Of a DNA stretch of 64,000 nucleotides, positions 9,608 to 16,814 are shown one piece after another; the stretch's first letter is position 1; the number at the start of each line of letters is the position of its first letter. The notes beneath the pieces are model-generated. The model searched no databases. It was given only the letters and a program-made list of their open reading frames with translations, and was not told the DNA's origin. Made by a program: the position numbers and the translations under genes. Source of the stretch: Luteolibacter arcticus (GTDB taxonomy: Bacteria; Verrucomicrobiota; Verrucomicrobiia; Verrucomicrobiales; Akkermansiaceae); NCBI RefSeq assembly GCF_025950235.1, contig NZ_JAPDDT010000009.1, positions 162,303 through 226,302 on the forward strand. The letters are read 5' to 3'.

Positions 9608-10540
9608 TCAGTCGTTCACCAGCTCTTCACGGATCCGGAGGAGTTCGGCGCGGCGCTCGTCGCCGATGTCGGGGAACTTCAACTTGAGGCCTTCCAGCAC
9701 GGTGCAGATCGCTTCCGAGATCGCGAGACGGGCGAACCACTTGTTGTCCGACGGAATCACGAACCACGGCGCATGATCGGTGCTGGTATGGTTCAGCATG
9801 TCCTCGAAGGCCTGCTGGTAGTCATCCCACTGGCCGCGCTCCTTGAAGTCCGCCACGGAGAACTTCCAGTTCTTCTTTGGCTCGTCGATGCGGGCGAGAA
9901 AGCGCTTCTTCTGTTCCTTCCTCGACAGGTTGAGGAAGAACTTGATCGGGATGATGCCGTTGCTGGTGAGGTATTTCTCGAAGCGGTTGATCTCCTTGTA
10001 GCGGCGCTCCCAGAAACCCTTCCCGCCCGGCTTGCCTGGCAGATTCTGCTTCACGAGAAACTCGGGGTGAACCTTCACCGCAAGCACCTCCTCGTAGTAG
10101 GAGCGGTTGAAGATCCCGATCATCCCGCGTGCCGGCAGTGCCTTGGTGGCGCGCCACAGGTAGTCGTGATCAAGCTCTTCGGAAGAGGGCGACTTGAAGC
10201 TGGTCACATGACAGCCCTGTGGGTTCACACCCGACATCACATGGCGGATCGCGCCGTCCTTCCCTGCGGCATCGATCGCCTGGAAGATGACCAGGATCCC
10301 ATAGACGTCCTGCGCATAGAGCTTTTCCTGAAGCTCCGACAAGCGCTGGACGTTGGAAGCCACCCTTTCCAGAGCGCCCGCCTTGTCTTCAAAGCCGCCG
10401 GTGAAATCCGGATCGTAGTCCTTCTTCAACGACACCTTGGTCTCGGGCGGGACGAGGATGTCGCAGAGTTTGAATTCCATGGTACCCTTGTCGCCGACCT
10501 CGATCTTGATCTTCCGGTCCGGGTTCAGGTTGTATTTCAT
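9608..10540 (-). CDS. ppk2: Polyphosphate kinase 2 (PPK2) family protein
   Basis: The 310-residue protein carries the PPK2 fold: a Walker A-like block (FQAIDAAGKDGAIRHVM), the VNPQGCHVTSFKSP segment, the lid region with Arg (IGIFNRSYYEEVLAVKVHPE) and the C-terminal WYVIP-like strand (here WFVIPSDNKWFARLAISEAI). Single-domain PPK2 enzymes transfer phosphate from polyphosphate to nucleoside mono- or diphosphates, or the reverse. Whether this one favours AMP or ADP/GDP cannot be read from sequence by eye. The open frame extends upstream to 10999 but overlaps another gene; the ATG at 10540 matches the usual N-terminus and follows the upstream gene by 14 bases. It sits in the same tight minus-strand cluster as the RND genes. 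Confidence 0.92.
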   Translation of the reverse strand: MKYNLNPDRKIKIEVGDKGTMEFKLCDILVPPETKVSLKKDYDPDFTGGFEDKAGALERVASNVQRLSELQEKLYAQDVYGILVIFQAIDAAGKDGAIRHVMSGVNPQGCHVTSFKSPSSEELDHDYLWRATKALPARGMIGIFNRSYYEEVLAVKVHPEFLVKQNLPGKPGGKGFWERRYKEINRFEKYLTSNGIIPIKFFLNLSRKEQKKRFLARIDEPKKNWKFSVADFKERGQWDDYQQAFEDMLNHTSTDHAPWFVIPSDNKWFARLAISEAICTVLEGLKLKFPDIGDERRAELLRIREELVND

Positions 10541-10554
10541 GAAATGGGGTCCGT

Positions 10555-10941
10555 TTAAGATTCTGCAATGGCCTTCTGCATTTCCTCGTCCGCCTGGGCG
10601 TCTTCTTGAACGCTGTCGGGTTTGGCACGGATCACCTCGACCTTGCTGGTGAGGCTTTCCATCAGCGCCATGACCTCGGCCACCGTGCTGAAGATGAATT
10701 CCTTCCGTCGCTCCGGCACCGGCAGGCGGATGAACCAATGGGTTCCCAGCCACGCCCCGGATCGCCCCAGGATGTAGTCTGCCGCCTGCATCGCCGGATC
10801 GCCCGGCTGATAGCCGTGCTGGATGATGAGATAGGGACCGCGGGTGTCGCGGTTCGGAAACTCCGATGCCGCCTTGAGCTTCGCCAAGCTGACCAAGCGG
10901 CAGGCGCTGAAGTGATTCGAGAGGCGCTGGGAGAGGCTCAT
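10555..10941 (-). CDS. Hypothetical protein, 128 aa
   Basis: I do not recognise a characterised family. The protein is soluble, begins MSLSQRLSNHFSACRLVSLA, contains a central stretch with Gly/Pro and aromatic residues (GPYLIIQHGYQPGDPAMQAA, then LGTHWFIRLPVPERR) and ends in an acidic Glu/Gln-rich helix. It lies between the coiled-coil secreted protein (15 bases upstream) and ppk2 (14 bases downstream) on the same strand, so it is almost certainly in the same transcript. It is a good frame choice over the overlapping N-terminal extension of ppk2 because it has a normal start and plausible composition. Function unknown. Confidence 0.7.
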   Translation of the reverse strand: MSLSQRLSNHFSACRLVSLAKLKAASEFPNRDTRGPYLIIQHGYQPGDPAMQAADYILGRSGAWLGTHWFIRLPVPERRKEFIFSTVAEVMALMESLTSKVEVIRAKPDSVQEDAQADEEMQKAIAES

Positions 10942-10956
10942 GGCGGCAAGGGGTTA

Positions 10957-11946
10957 TTATTCGCTTTTCTTTGCCTCGGGATCGTTCTCCTGAAGCCACT
11001 TCTCGCGGGCGGCGAGGTTCGCCTTGGCCTCCTCCACCTTCTCCCGCTCCGCGGCCGCCGCATGGTAGAGGCGCACCGTTTTGCCGAAGTCCTCGGCAAT
11101 GTCGCGTCGCGCGTCTTGGAAGAGCCGCTTGAGGTCATCAGCTTCGCCCTTCGACGCCGCGGTCTCGCCTGAAGCGGACGGCGCGGCGACCGAAAGAAGC
11201 TGGGTCTTGCGGACATCGATCAGCATGCTTACGTGTCCGAGTTCCTGCTCAAAGAGTTCCTTCTCGGTCTGGTTCAGCTTGCCGCCGGCAAGCTGGGTTT
11301 GAAGCGCGCCGTGGCGGCGCTCCAGATCGGCGATGGCAGTCTTCAGGGCTTCCTGTGCCTCGCCACGCTCTTTTTCCGACTCCACGCGGTCGCGACGGTT
11401 CTGACGCCACTCCTCGCTGATGCGGCTGTTCTCGTAGGCCACGCCATTGTACTCGTAAGAGCCATCCTGTTCATACTTCGCGATGTCCTCGCCGCCGGGC
11501 ATGGACTTCACTAGCTCCACGACCTGCCCGACACGCTTTTCGGCCAATTGGTCGATCTTCTGCAAGTCCTGCAACAGGGCTTTTGCTGACGCGGATTCGT
11601 CGCTGCGGATCTTCGCCACGATGGCATTTCGCTCCCGCTTGTAGACCTCCAGCATCTTCTTGAGCCCGGCGATCGCCTGGCCCTTGACTTCGGACACGCG
11701 GCGTTTGGACGATTGCGAGTCTTTCAGCCCCGTAAGCATGTCCACGATGCGGCCGATCTTCTTGTCGGTCGCCTCGCCGCGTTCGCGGATTTCGGCAGCC
11801 ACCTCGGCCAGTCGTTCCTCGCGCATGGCGAGGTGCTGTTTGAGCGTGACCACCGACTGGCGGCGGGCTTCGAGATCGATGGTTTCGGCTTCCTGGCCAA
11901 ACGCGAAACTCGCGGCCAGAAGGCAAATGATAGCGGTTGTTTTCAT
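10957..11946 (-). CDS. Secreted coiled-coil protein, 329 aa
   Basis: From the ATG at 11946 the protein starts with a clear signal peptide (MKTTAIICLLAASFAFGQ, cleavage near residue 17-18). The remainder is dominated by heptad-rich charged helices (about 25-120 and 190-325) broken by a Gly/Tyr-containing middle segment (EQDGSYEYNGVAYENSRI). It resembles periplasmic coiled-coil proteins that accompany envelope functions, but I cannot name a family. An upstream in-frame Met at 12009 would destroy the signal peptide, so it was rejected. It is the first gene of the minus-strand cluster that runs through ppk2 to the RND genes. A perfect 9-bp palindrome lies about 170 bases upstream. Confidence 0.8.
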   Translation of the reverse strand: MKTTAIICLLAASFAFGQEAETIDLEARRQSVVTLKQHLAMREERLAEVAAEIRERGEATDKKIGRIVDMLTGLKDSQSSKRRVSEVKGQAIAGLKKMLEVYKRERNAIVAKIRSDESASAKALLQDLQKIDQLAEKRVGQVVELVKSMPGGEDIAKYEQDGSYEYNGVAYENSRISEEWRQNRRDRVESEKERGEAQEALKTAIADLERRHGALQTQLAGGKLNQTEKELFEQELGHVSMLIDVRKTQLLSVAAPSASGETAASKGEADDLKRLFQDARRDIAEDFGKTVRLYHAAAAEREKVEEAKANLAAREKWLQENDPEAKKSE

Positions 11947-12116
11947 GGATTCGGTTCTGAGGTTAGTCACTGCGGCGCCGAGCGGGCCTGAAGGCAGAGG
12001 CACCGGCAATCAGCGGGCCGCGAGAAGTGGATCGGATCGGGATGATCATGGACCGGTCGGCGTTCGTCAGGAAAAGGTCTCCGTAGTCACGCTGCCAAAG
12101 CCCGCAGCGGAGGGCC

Positions 12117-12134
12117 ATTGCACCTTGGTGCAAT
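12117..12134. promoter_or_regulatory. Palindrome ATTGCAC-N4-GTGCAAT (site 1), candidate operator
   Basis: The perfect inverted repeat ATTGCAC-CTTG-GTGCAAT extends to 9-bp arms over 12116-12135. It lies in the gap between the single-domain response regulator and the first gene of the ppk2-RND cluster, about 170 bases upstream of that gene's start. The same half-site and 4-base spacer recur at 12625-12642. Arms this short with no U-tract argue for a protein-binding site rather than a terminator. Confidence 0.55.
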
Positions 12135-12194
12135 GAGTCGCCCGCAAGGGCGCACATGTGGCGTTCCGGCAGGACAAGATCGGTGTGCACCGTT

Positions 12195-12608
12195 TCATGG
12201 GAGAGGCTTTCCAAGGGTTGAGCGGGCGCCCATGGCATCGCCAATCGCGGCGAGCAACGCGGATTCATCGACCGGCTTGTTGAGATAGGCTGCGGCACCC
12301 ATGCTCATCACGTGCGCGGCGGTTTCCGGTTCGCCGTGGCCGGTGATGACGACCACCGGCGTGGTGAGACCGCGGGCGGCCATCGCCTCGAGCACGTCGA
12401 AGCCGTTGGTCTGTTCCATGTGGAGATCGAGCAGCAGGCAATCCACTGGCTGGTCAGTCAGCGCCGCGATCGCGTCCTCGCCGTGCTCGAAGGTGACCAC
12501 GGAGAACCCATGAGTAACCAGCAGTCGGCGAAGTGCCTTTCGCAACTGTGGCTCGTCATCGAGAACAGCGATCACCGGAAGCTCGCTCACATCACCATCC
12601 CATCGCAA
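12195..12608 (-). CDS. Single-domain response regulator (CheY-like receiver)
   Basis: The 137-residue protein is a receiver domain with no output domain: acidic pocket LDDE (Asp17, Asp18), phospho-acceptor Asp61 in CLLLDLHM, the switch Thr in VVITGHG and the Lys in LNKPVDESA. The usual MP after the phospho-acceptor strand is replaced by ME (HMEQTNG), a mild oddity. The adjacent FixJ-type regulator and the PAS kinase downstream are the likely signalling partners; this protein may act as a phosphate sink or relay. The palindrome at 12625-12642 lies 17 bases upstream of the start, suggesting direct regulation. Confidence 0.88.
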   Translation of the reverse strand: MRWDGDVSELPVIAVLDDEPQLRKALRRLLVTHGFSVVTFEHGEDAIAALTDQPVDCLLLDLHMEQTNGFDVLEAMAARGLTTPVVVITGHGEPETAAHVMSMGAAAYLNKPVDESALLAAIGDAMGARSTLGKPLP

Positions 12609-12624
12609 TGAAGCTCACATCACC

Positions 12625-12642
12625 ATTGCACGATGGTGTAAT
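12625..12642. promoter_or_regulatory. Palindrome ATTGCAC-N4-GTGTAAT (site 2), candidate operator
   Basis: This second copy of the site-1 palindrome has one arm mismatch (GTGTAAT for GTGCAAT) and the same 4-base spacer. It sits immediately upstream of the receiver-domain gene and 45 bases downstream of the FixJ-type regulator gene. A nested repeat, CACCAT...ATGGTG, overlaps it, and direct TCACCA copies flank it (12615-12656), so more than one dimer could bind. Confidence 0.5.
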
Positions 12643-12686
12643 CACCACGTATCACCACTTCGGTGCCCCTGCTTGCAAGCGGGCCT

Positions 12687-13322
12687 TTACACAGCCTTGC
12701 AGACGGCCAGCTTCTTCACGGCTCCGATACGGTCCGCCGCGCGAACCAGATCTGCCAGTGACTCCGCGGACATCTTTTCCATCACCCGCCCGCGGTGAAC
12801 CTTCACGGTCTGTTCGCAGGTGCCCAACTCGGAGGCGATGATCTTGTTCGGCTTGCCGGCTACAACCCCTTCCAGCACTTCCCGCTCGCGCGGGGTGAGC
12901 CGGCTGAAGCGGGCGGCCGCGCGCGCGGTTTCGTCACGCTCATCCCGATCCGCGGCGGACTCGCGCAGAGCCGCACCGATGGCGCGCATCAATTCGGATT
13001 CATCCACCGGCTTGGTAAGAAAATCCACCGCGCCCGCCTTCACGGCCCGCACCGACATCGGGATGTCGCCGTGACCGGTGAGAAATACGATGGGTACCGT
13101 AGCTCCGGAGCGGACCAGCCGGCGCTGGAGCTCGAGACCATCGAGATCCGGCATCGAGACGTCCAGTAGCAGGCACTCGATCTCCTGCGCATGGCAAGCG
13201 CCGAGGAACTCGGCAGCGCTGGCAAATGCCCGCACCTCGTATCCCTCCGCACGCAGGAGGCGGGACAGTGCCTTGCGCAGGCCGGCATCGTCATCGACGA
13301 GGTGGATGGTGGTTCCGTTCAT
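12687..13322 (-). CDS. FixJ/NarL-type response regulator (REC + LuxR HTH)
   Basis: The 211-residue protein has an N-terminal receiver (acidic triplet VDDD at 9-12, phospho-acceptor Asp54 in LLLDVSMPDLDG, Thr in FLTGHGD, Lys in LTKPVDE), then a linker and a C-terminal LuxR-type helix-turn-helix (SRLTPREREVLEGVVAGKPN, recognition helix in TCEQTVKVHRGRVMEKM). The receiver sequence is of the FixJ/TodT subgroup usually paired with soluble or membrane PAS kinases such as the one at 16815-19010, whose HELNQPL box belongs to the same FixL-like group. It is the most likely DNA-binding output in this neighbourhood and candidate binder of the ATTGCAC palindromes; that pairing is inference. Confidence 0.93.
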   Translation of the reverse strand: MNGTTIHLVDDDAGLRKALSRLLRAEGYEVRAFASAAEFLGACHAQEIECLLLDVSMPDLDGLELQRRLVRSGATVPIVFLTGHGDIPMSVRAVKAGAVDFLTKPVDESELMRAIGAALRESAADRDERDETARAAARFSRLTPREREVLEGVVAGKPNKIIASELGTCEQTVKVHRGRVMEKMSAESLADLVRAADRIGAVKKLAVCKAV

Positions 13323-13389
13323 GGTGATGTGGAATGGGGAGATTCTTCGAGCGGGTCCAGACTCGTGCCGGTGGGGCTCTGGGGGAAAG

Positions 13390-13425
13390 CCATGCCGGAG
13401 CAGCAGTGTAACCGCTCCGGCATGG
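13390..13425 (-). terminator. Hairpin terminator of the collagen-like gene
   Basis: A perfect 12-bp stem (CCATGCCGGAGC with GCTCCGGCATGG, 12-base loop) lies 15 bases after the stop of the gene ending at 13440. On the minus strand it is followed by CTTTCCCCC, so the T-tract is poor; call it a probable intrinsic terminator. Confidence 0.55.
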
Positions 13426-13439
13426 GTGACGTGACTTAA

Positions 13440-15605
13440 TCAGCCCTTCTTGAAGGTAAGACCGGGATCACCAGACGGACCTCCCACGATCAGGAATTTC
13501 ATCGACTTCTCGTTCTCCAGGGAGACGGCGCAGACCATCTGGGCACCGTCGGCATTCATCACCAGGAGGCCCTTGTCATTGAGGCCCCAGGTGCCCTTCA
13601 TCTCGGAGTTCTGACCGTTTCCGGAGAAGCTCCAGACGAAGTTGCCGTCATCCTGCATCTTGAAGGTGATCTTCCCACCGGAAGCATCCGCGTCCCAGGT
13701 GCCAACCAGTTTTCCCTTGGGAATCGGGTCCGGCTTCGGCGGGCGCGTCGCGTCCGTCTCACCGTTGTCAGGCAGCGAGTCCTTCGTCAGGTCGCGGAGC
13801 TGGCGGGCGATGCCGTCAGCCGGCTGGAGCTTCGTGGTCGCCTCGAACTGCTGGTAGGATTTCTCCATGTGCCCGCAGACGAGGTAATGGTAGCCAAGGA
13901 GGAAGTGACCTTCCGCCTTGTCCGGGCTGGCCTTCACCCACGCCTCCAACTTGCGAAGCTGCTCCTCGTAACTACTAGAGCTGCCGTAGAACCCAACCAT
14001 CGTGTCCCAGCCCCACCCTGGACCGGAAGCCAGGACGGGATTGAGCACACCGGCGGCATCCGCGTATTTCCCGAGGGCGAAGAAGCACAGCGCGCGGTAT
14101 TCGTGCAGTGTCACGTCGTCGGGAGTCGCCGCGATCGCCTCATCGGCGGATCTCAGAGCAGTCGTGTAGTCGCCGTTCTTGAAGGCAGCGCGGGAAATCT
14201 CCATGGCATCCTGCGACTTGGTATCGGCGGCGGTCAGGGCCTTCTCGTCTCCCGGCGGGTTGGCCCCGGCGGTGACCGACATCGGCTGGGTATAAACCAC
14301 CGTCGAATTCTGGACCGGTGGCGCAGGATACGGGTTGCTATACGATTGGTAGCCCGTGTTGTAGATCATGCTTCCCAAGCTCCAGGCGGCGATACCCCAC
14401 ATGAAGCCTTCGCCGAAATCATCGTCATCCCACCACCAATTATTGCGGTAGTAGGAGCTATTCCAGCCGCAGCCCCAGTGGCCGTGGTGCCAGTTGTGAC
14501 AATGACCGGCACCCCACCACGGATGGCCGCCCCAATTTCCGGGCCGCGAGGCAAAGTTATTATTGTGACGGAAGTTATTATCAATGTTGATGGTATTGCC
14601 ATTCCCCCAAATGCCGTGATTGCCACCCCACTTGTTGGAATCCCAGCCACCCGCGCCGCCGATTCCTCCGACTCCGCCGACGCCACCAATACCGCCGATT
14701 CCCCCAGCTCCGCCCAAGCCGCCCAAGCCGCCGAGGCCGCCGATCCCAGCGATTCCGCCGGCGATTCCCACGCCGCCAATGCCGCCGATGCCACCCGGCC
14801 GACCCACACCGCCGGGTCCTCCGGGACGGCCAACGCCCCCCGGACCGCCGGGACGACCAACGCCTCCGGGACGACCAACGCCTCCGGGGCCACCGACACC
14901 TCCAGGACCGCCGGGACGTCCAACCCCACCGGGACCGCCAACACCTCCCGGACCTCCGGGACGACCCGCGTCACCAATGCCGCCTGGTCCTCCCGCCCCC
15001 CCGGGACGACCGGCACCGCCAATACCGCCAGCTCCCCCGGGTCCGCCAGGACGACCGGCACCACCTGCCCCACCGATTCCGCCCGGTCCCCCGGGCTTGC
15101 TTGGATAGCCCACCATGCCGGGCAAGGTGGAAGGCTTTGCCCCCCCGGGACGAGTCGCGTTGGGACCGCCGGGACGCGAACCGGCGTTGCCCACATTTGG
15201 CCCACCGGCATCCGGACGTCCAGCACCACCGGCACCACCAGCACCACCGGCACCCCCCGGCTTTGTGGAGGGACGGGTGGAGGGTTTGGTCGCCGGGCGG
15301 GTGGACGCGGATGGCTTCGAGGCAGGTCGGGTAGAGGCCGATGGCTTCGAAGACGGGCGCGATGCCCCTTGGACCTTTGATCCGGTGGCCGGGCTGCGCC
15401 GGGCGGAACTGCTGCTAGTGCTACGCGACGGACTGCGTGAAGCGCCGCCACCACCGCCCCCCCCACCGCGGGACATGCTACGCCCACCGCCACCACCGCC
15501 ACCACCGCCGCCGCGCGAGCCACCACCGCGAGCCTCGGCCTCCTCGGTGATGAAGGACATGCCGATGACGGCCACTACGATCCAGTTGAAGAATGAAGCT
15601 TTCAT
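13440..15605 (-). CDS. Secreted collagen-like Gly-X-Y protein with TPR region and C-terminal lipocalin-like domain
   Basis: From the ATG at 15605 (MKASFFNWIVVAVIGMSF) the 721-residue protein has a signal peptide, then an RGGGSRGGGGGG stretch, a Ser/Pro/Thr-rich region, and a long run of Gly-X-Y triplets (GGP, GGV, GRP, GGI types; DNA about 14652-15092). Next come an Asn/His/Trp-rich patch with a possible membrane segment (EGFMWGIAAWSLGSMIYN), two to three TPR-like helical repeats (about 510-620) and a C-terminal beta domain (GTWDADASGGKITFKMQDDG onward). X positions are Gly or Arg and Y positions Pro, Val, Ile or Ala, so it resembles bacterial collagen-like surface proteins. The upstream Met at 15725 was rejected because it removes the signal peptide. 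A surface or matrix role is inferred. Confidence 0.85.
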   Translation of the reverse strand: MKASFFNWIVVAVIGMSFITEEAEARGGGSRGGGGGGGGGGRSMSRGGGGGGGGASRSPSRSTSSSSARRSPATGSKVQGASRPSSKPSASTRPASKPSASTRPATKPSTRPSTKPGGAGGAGGAGGAGRPDAGGPNVGNAGSRPGGPNATRPGGAKPSTLPGMVGYPSKPGGPGGIGGAGGAGRPGGPGGAGGIGGAGRPGGAGGPGGIGDAGRPGGPGGVGGPGGVGRPGGPGGVGGPGGVGRPGGVGRPGGPGGVGRPGGPGGVGRPGGIGGIGGVGIAGGIAGIGGLGGLGGLGGAGGIGGIGGVGGVGGIGGAGGWDSNKWGGNHGIWGNGNTINIDNNFRHNNNFASRPGNWGGHPWWGAGHCHNWHHGHWGCGWNSSYYRNNWWWDDDDFGEGFMWGIAAWSLGSMIYNTGYQSYSNPYPAPPVQNSTVVYTQPMSVTAGANPPGDEKALTAADTKSQDAMEISRAAFKNGDYTTALRSADEAIAATPDDVTLHEYRALCFFALGKYADAAGVLNPVLASGPGWGWDTMVGFYGSSSSYEEQLRKLEAWVKASPDKAEGHFLLGYHYLVCGHMEKSYQQFEATTKLQPADGIARQLRDLTKDSLPDNGETDATRPPKPDPIPKGKLVGTWDADASGGKITFKMQDDGNFVWSFSGNGQNSEMKGTWGLNDKGLLVMNADGAQMVCAVSLENEKSMKFLIVGGPSGDPGLTFKKG
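14652..15092 (-). repeat. Gly-X-Y (collagen-like) triplet tract
   Basis: About 48 consecutive triplets with Gly first, one interruption (GGI followed by AGI). The DNA is an imperfect 9-base and longer repeat rich in GGACCGCCGGG-type units. It also produces long Pro-rich reading frames on the opposite strand, which are artefacts. Confidence 0.85.
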
Positions 15606-15627
15606 GGTTAGAGGAGGTTGAGAATTT

Positions 15628-16539
15628 TCACTCCACGGCGGGTTCAGGGGTCTGGCGAACGACCCGCATTTCAACATCCGGCAGCTTCTCGCCGCCCACC
15701 AGGCGCTCGCCAGCGTTCCAGACAAAGGAGTCCTTGCCGTCGAAGGTCAGGGACTGATTGGCGCTGGTGACCTCGCCATCGGAGGTGGTGCCTTCGGTGC
15801 GGATCAGCCAGCTATCGTCGTCCACCGGGGTCCAGTCGCCTTTGGAAAAGCCGCCGCCATCGTCGAAGGTCCACCAGGTGATGGTCTTCTTCGCCGGATC
15901 CCAGCCGATGCGAATGGTCGTCGTCAGCGGCTTGGCATCGGCTGCGGTGGCGAGCATCTCGCCGATGAGATAGTTTCCGGAGTCATCCCAGCCAAAGGCG
16001 ATATCGAGGCGCAGGCCATCGCGGGTCGCGGTCCAGTCTCCCTTGAGCTGTTTGGCAAGCCCGGCAAGCTCCCCCCCGACATCGGAGGCATCGCCGCGGT
16101 CGCGAGTGCTGGCGATCCGCCAGACGCCGTCCTCGCTCTTCTGAAGGACCGCCGTGTAGTTCATCGAGGTCGCCACGGGATCGTCTCCCGGTGGCGTCGC
16201 GTGGACGGTGCCATCCTCGATGGCGAGATCCTTGCCGACGACCCGCACGGAATCCACCTCGATGGCGATCTGCGCGGCATCCGGCGCGGCAAAGATGTCC
16301 TCGTAGCGGGCCTGAATGTCGGCGCGGCCGGTGGTGACGTCGGTGGCGTCCAGATCGGTGATCTCACCATTCTCCGTAAACAAGGCCGCGAGCGCGGCTG
16401 CGTCCTTCTTGTTGTAGGCGGCGACGAAATCCTTGGCCGCCTTCTCCAAGCCGGCGATCTCGGGAGACGCTTCCTGACCACGCAGGCCGGAAGCAAGGGT
16501 GAGTGCCAGCGCCAGGCTGACGGTCAGGTTGGTTTTCAT
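15628..16539 (-). CDS. Secreted NTF2-like (DUF4440/SnoaL) protein, 303 aa
   Basis: The start gives a signal peptide (MKTNLTVSLALALTLASGLRG, cleavage around residue 21). Residues about 25-145 form an NTF2-like domain of the DUF4440/SnoaL type: AAYNKKDAAALAALFTENGE followed by ARYEDIFAAP and the strand FVAAYN. The second half (about 160-295) is a beta-rich region (FGWDDSGNYLIGEMLA, then KTITWWTFDDGGGFSKGDW), seen in related planctomycete and verrucomicrobial secreted proteins. No catalytic assignment can be made. It is followed 22 bases later by the collagen-like gene on the same strand, so the two may be co-transcribed. Confidence 0.82.
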   Translation of the reverse strand: MKTNLTVSLALALTLASGLRGQEASPEIAGLEKAAKDFVAAYNKKDAAALAALFTENGEITDLDATDVTTGRADIQARYEDIFAAPDAAQIAIEVDSVRVVGKDLAIEDGTVHATPPGDDPVATSMNYTAVLQKSEDGVWRIASTRDRGDASDVGGELAGLAKQLKGDWTATRDGLRLDIAFGWDDSGNYLIGEMLATAADAKPLTTTIRIGWDPAKKTITWWTFDDGGGFSKGDWTPVDDDSWLIRTEGTTSDGEVTSANQSLTFDGKDSFVWNAGERLVGGEKLPDVEMRVVRQTPEPAVE

Positions 16540-16640
16540 GCGGGAAATGGGCAGTGGGGCGGGGCAACGGCAGGTCGCGGAAGCTCGACGACCTTTCGCT
16601 GCCTTATTATTTTCTAAGATAGTTTTCGGCCGCTTTGGAA

Positions 16641-16656
16641 GTACGACCTTAGTACT
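16641..16656. promoter_or_regulatory. Inverted repeat GTAC...GTAC in promoter region, candidate operator
   Basis: The 275-base gap 16540-16814 contains GTACGACCTTAGTACT, whose AGTAC/GTACT arms pair with a 7-base spacer, about 100 bases upstream of the secreted NTF2-like gene. The half-site GTACGAC recurs in the divergent promoter at 62725-62742. The rest of the gap is AT-richer than its surroundings and shows no gene. Confidence 0.35.
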
Positions 16657-16814
16657 ATTGCCTCAACTCCCGTGCAGACCTTTGCGAATTTCACCTCTTA
16701 AGGTTTGCCGAACATTCCCGGCGATTAGGCAAATCACAGCCCGGCTCCCCCGCTCGCCGTCGCCACGGCAAGCGATTTCACCCCAAGGGGGACAGGCGTA
16801 AGCGGACTACCGCC

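Noticed and set aside
12301..12841. Small plus-strand frames between the two response regulators
   Set aside because: They are antisense shadows of the regulator genes; the only real structure there is the palindrome at 12625-12642.
13869..15380. Plus-strand frames with long Pro-rich or Thr/Ala-rich sequence
   Set aside because: They are the complement of the Gly-X-Y tract and encode nothing recognisable.
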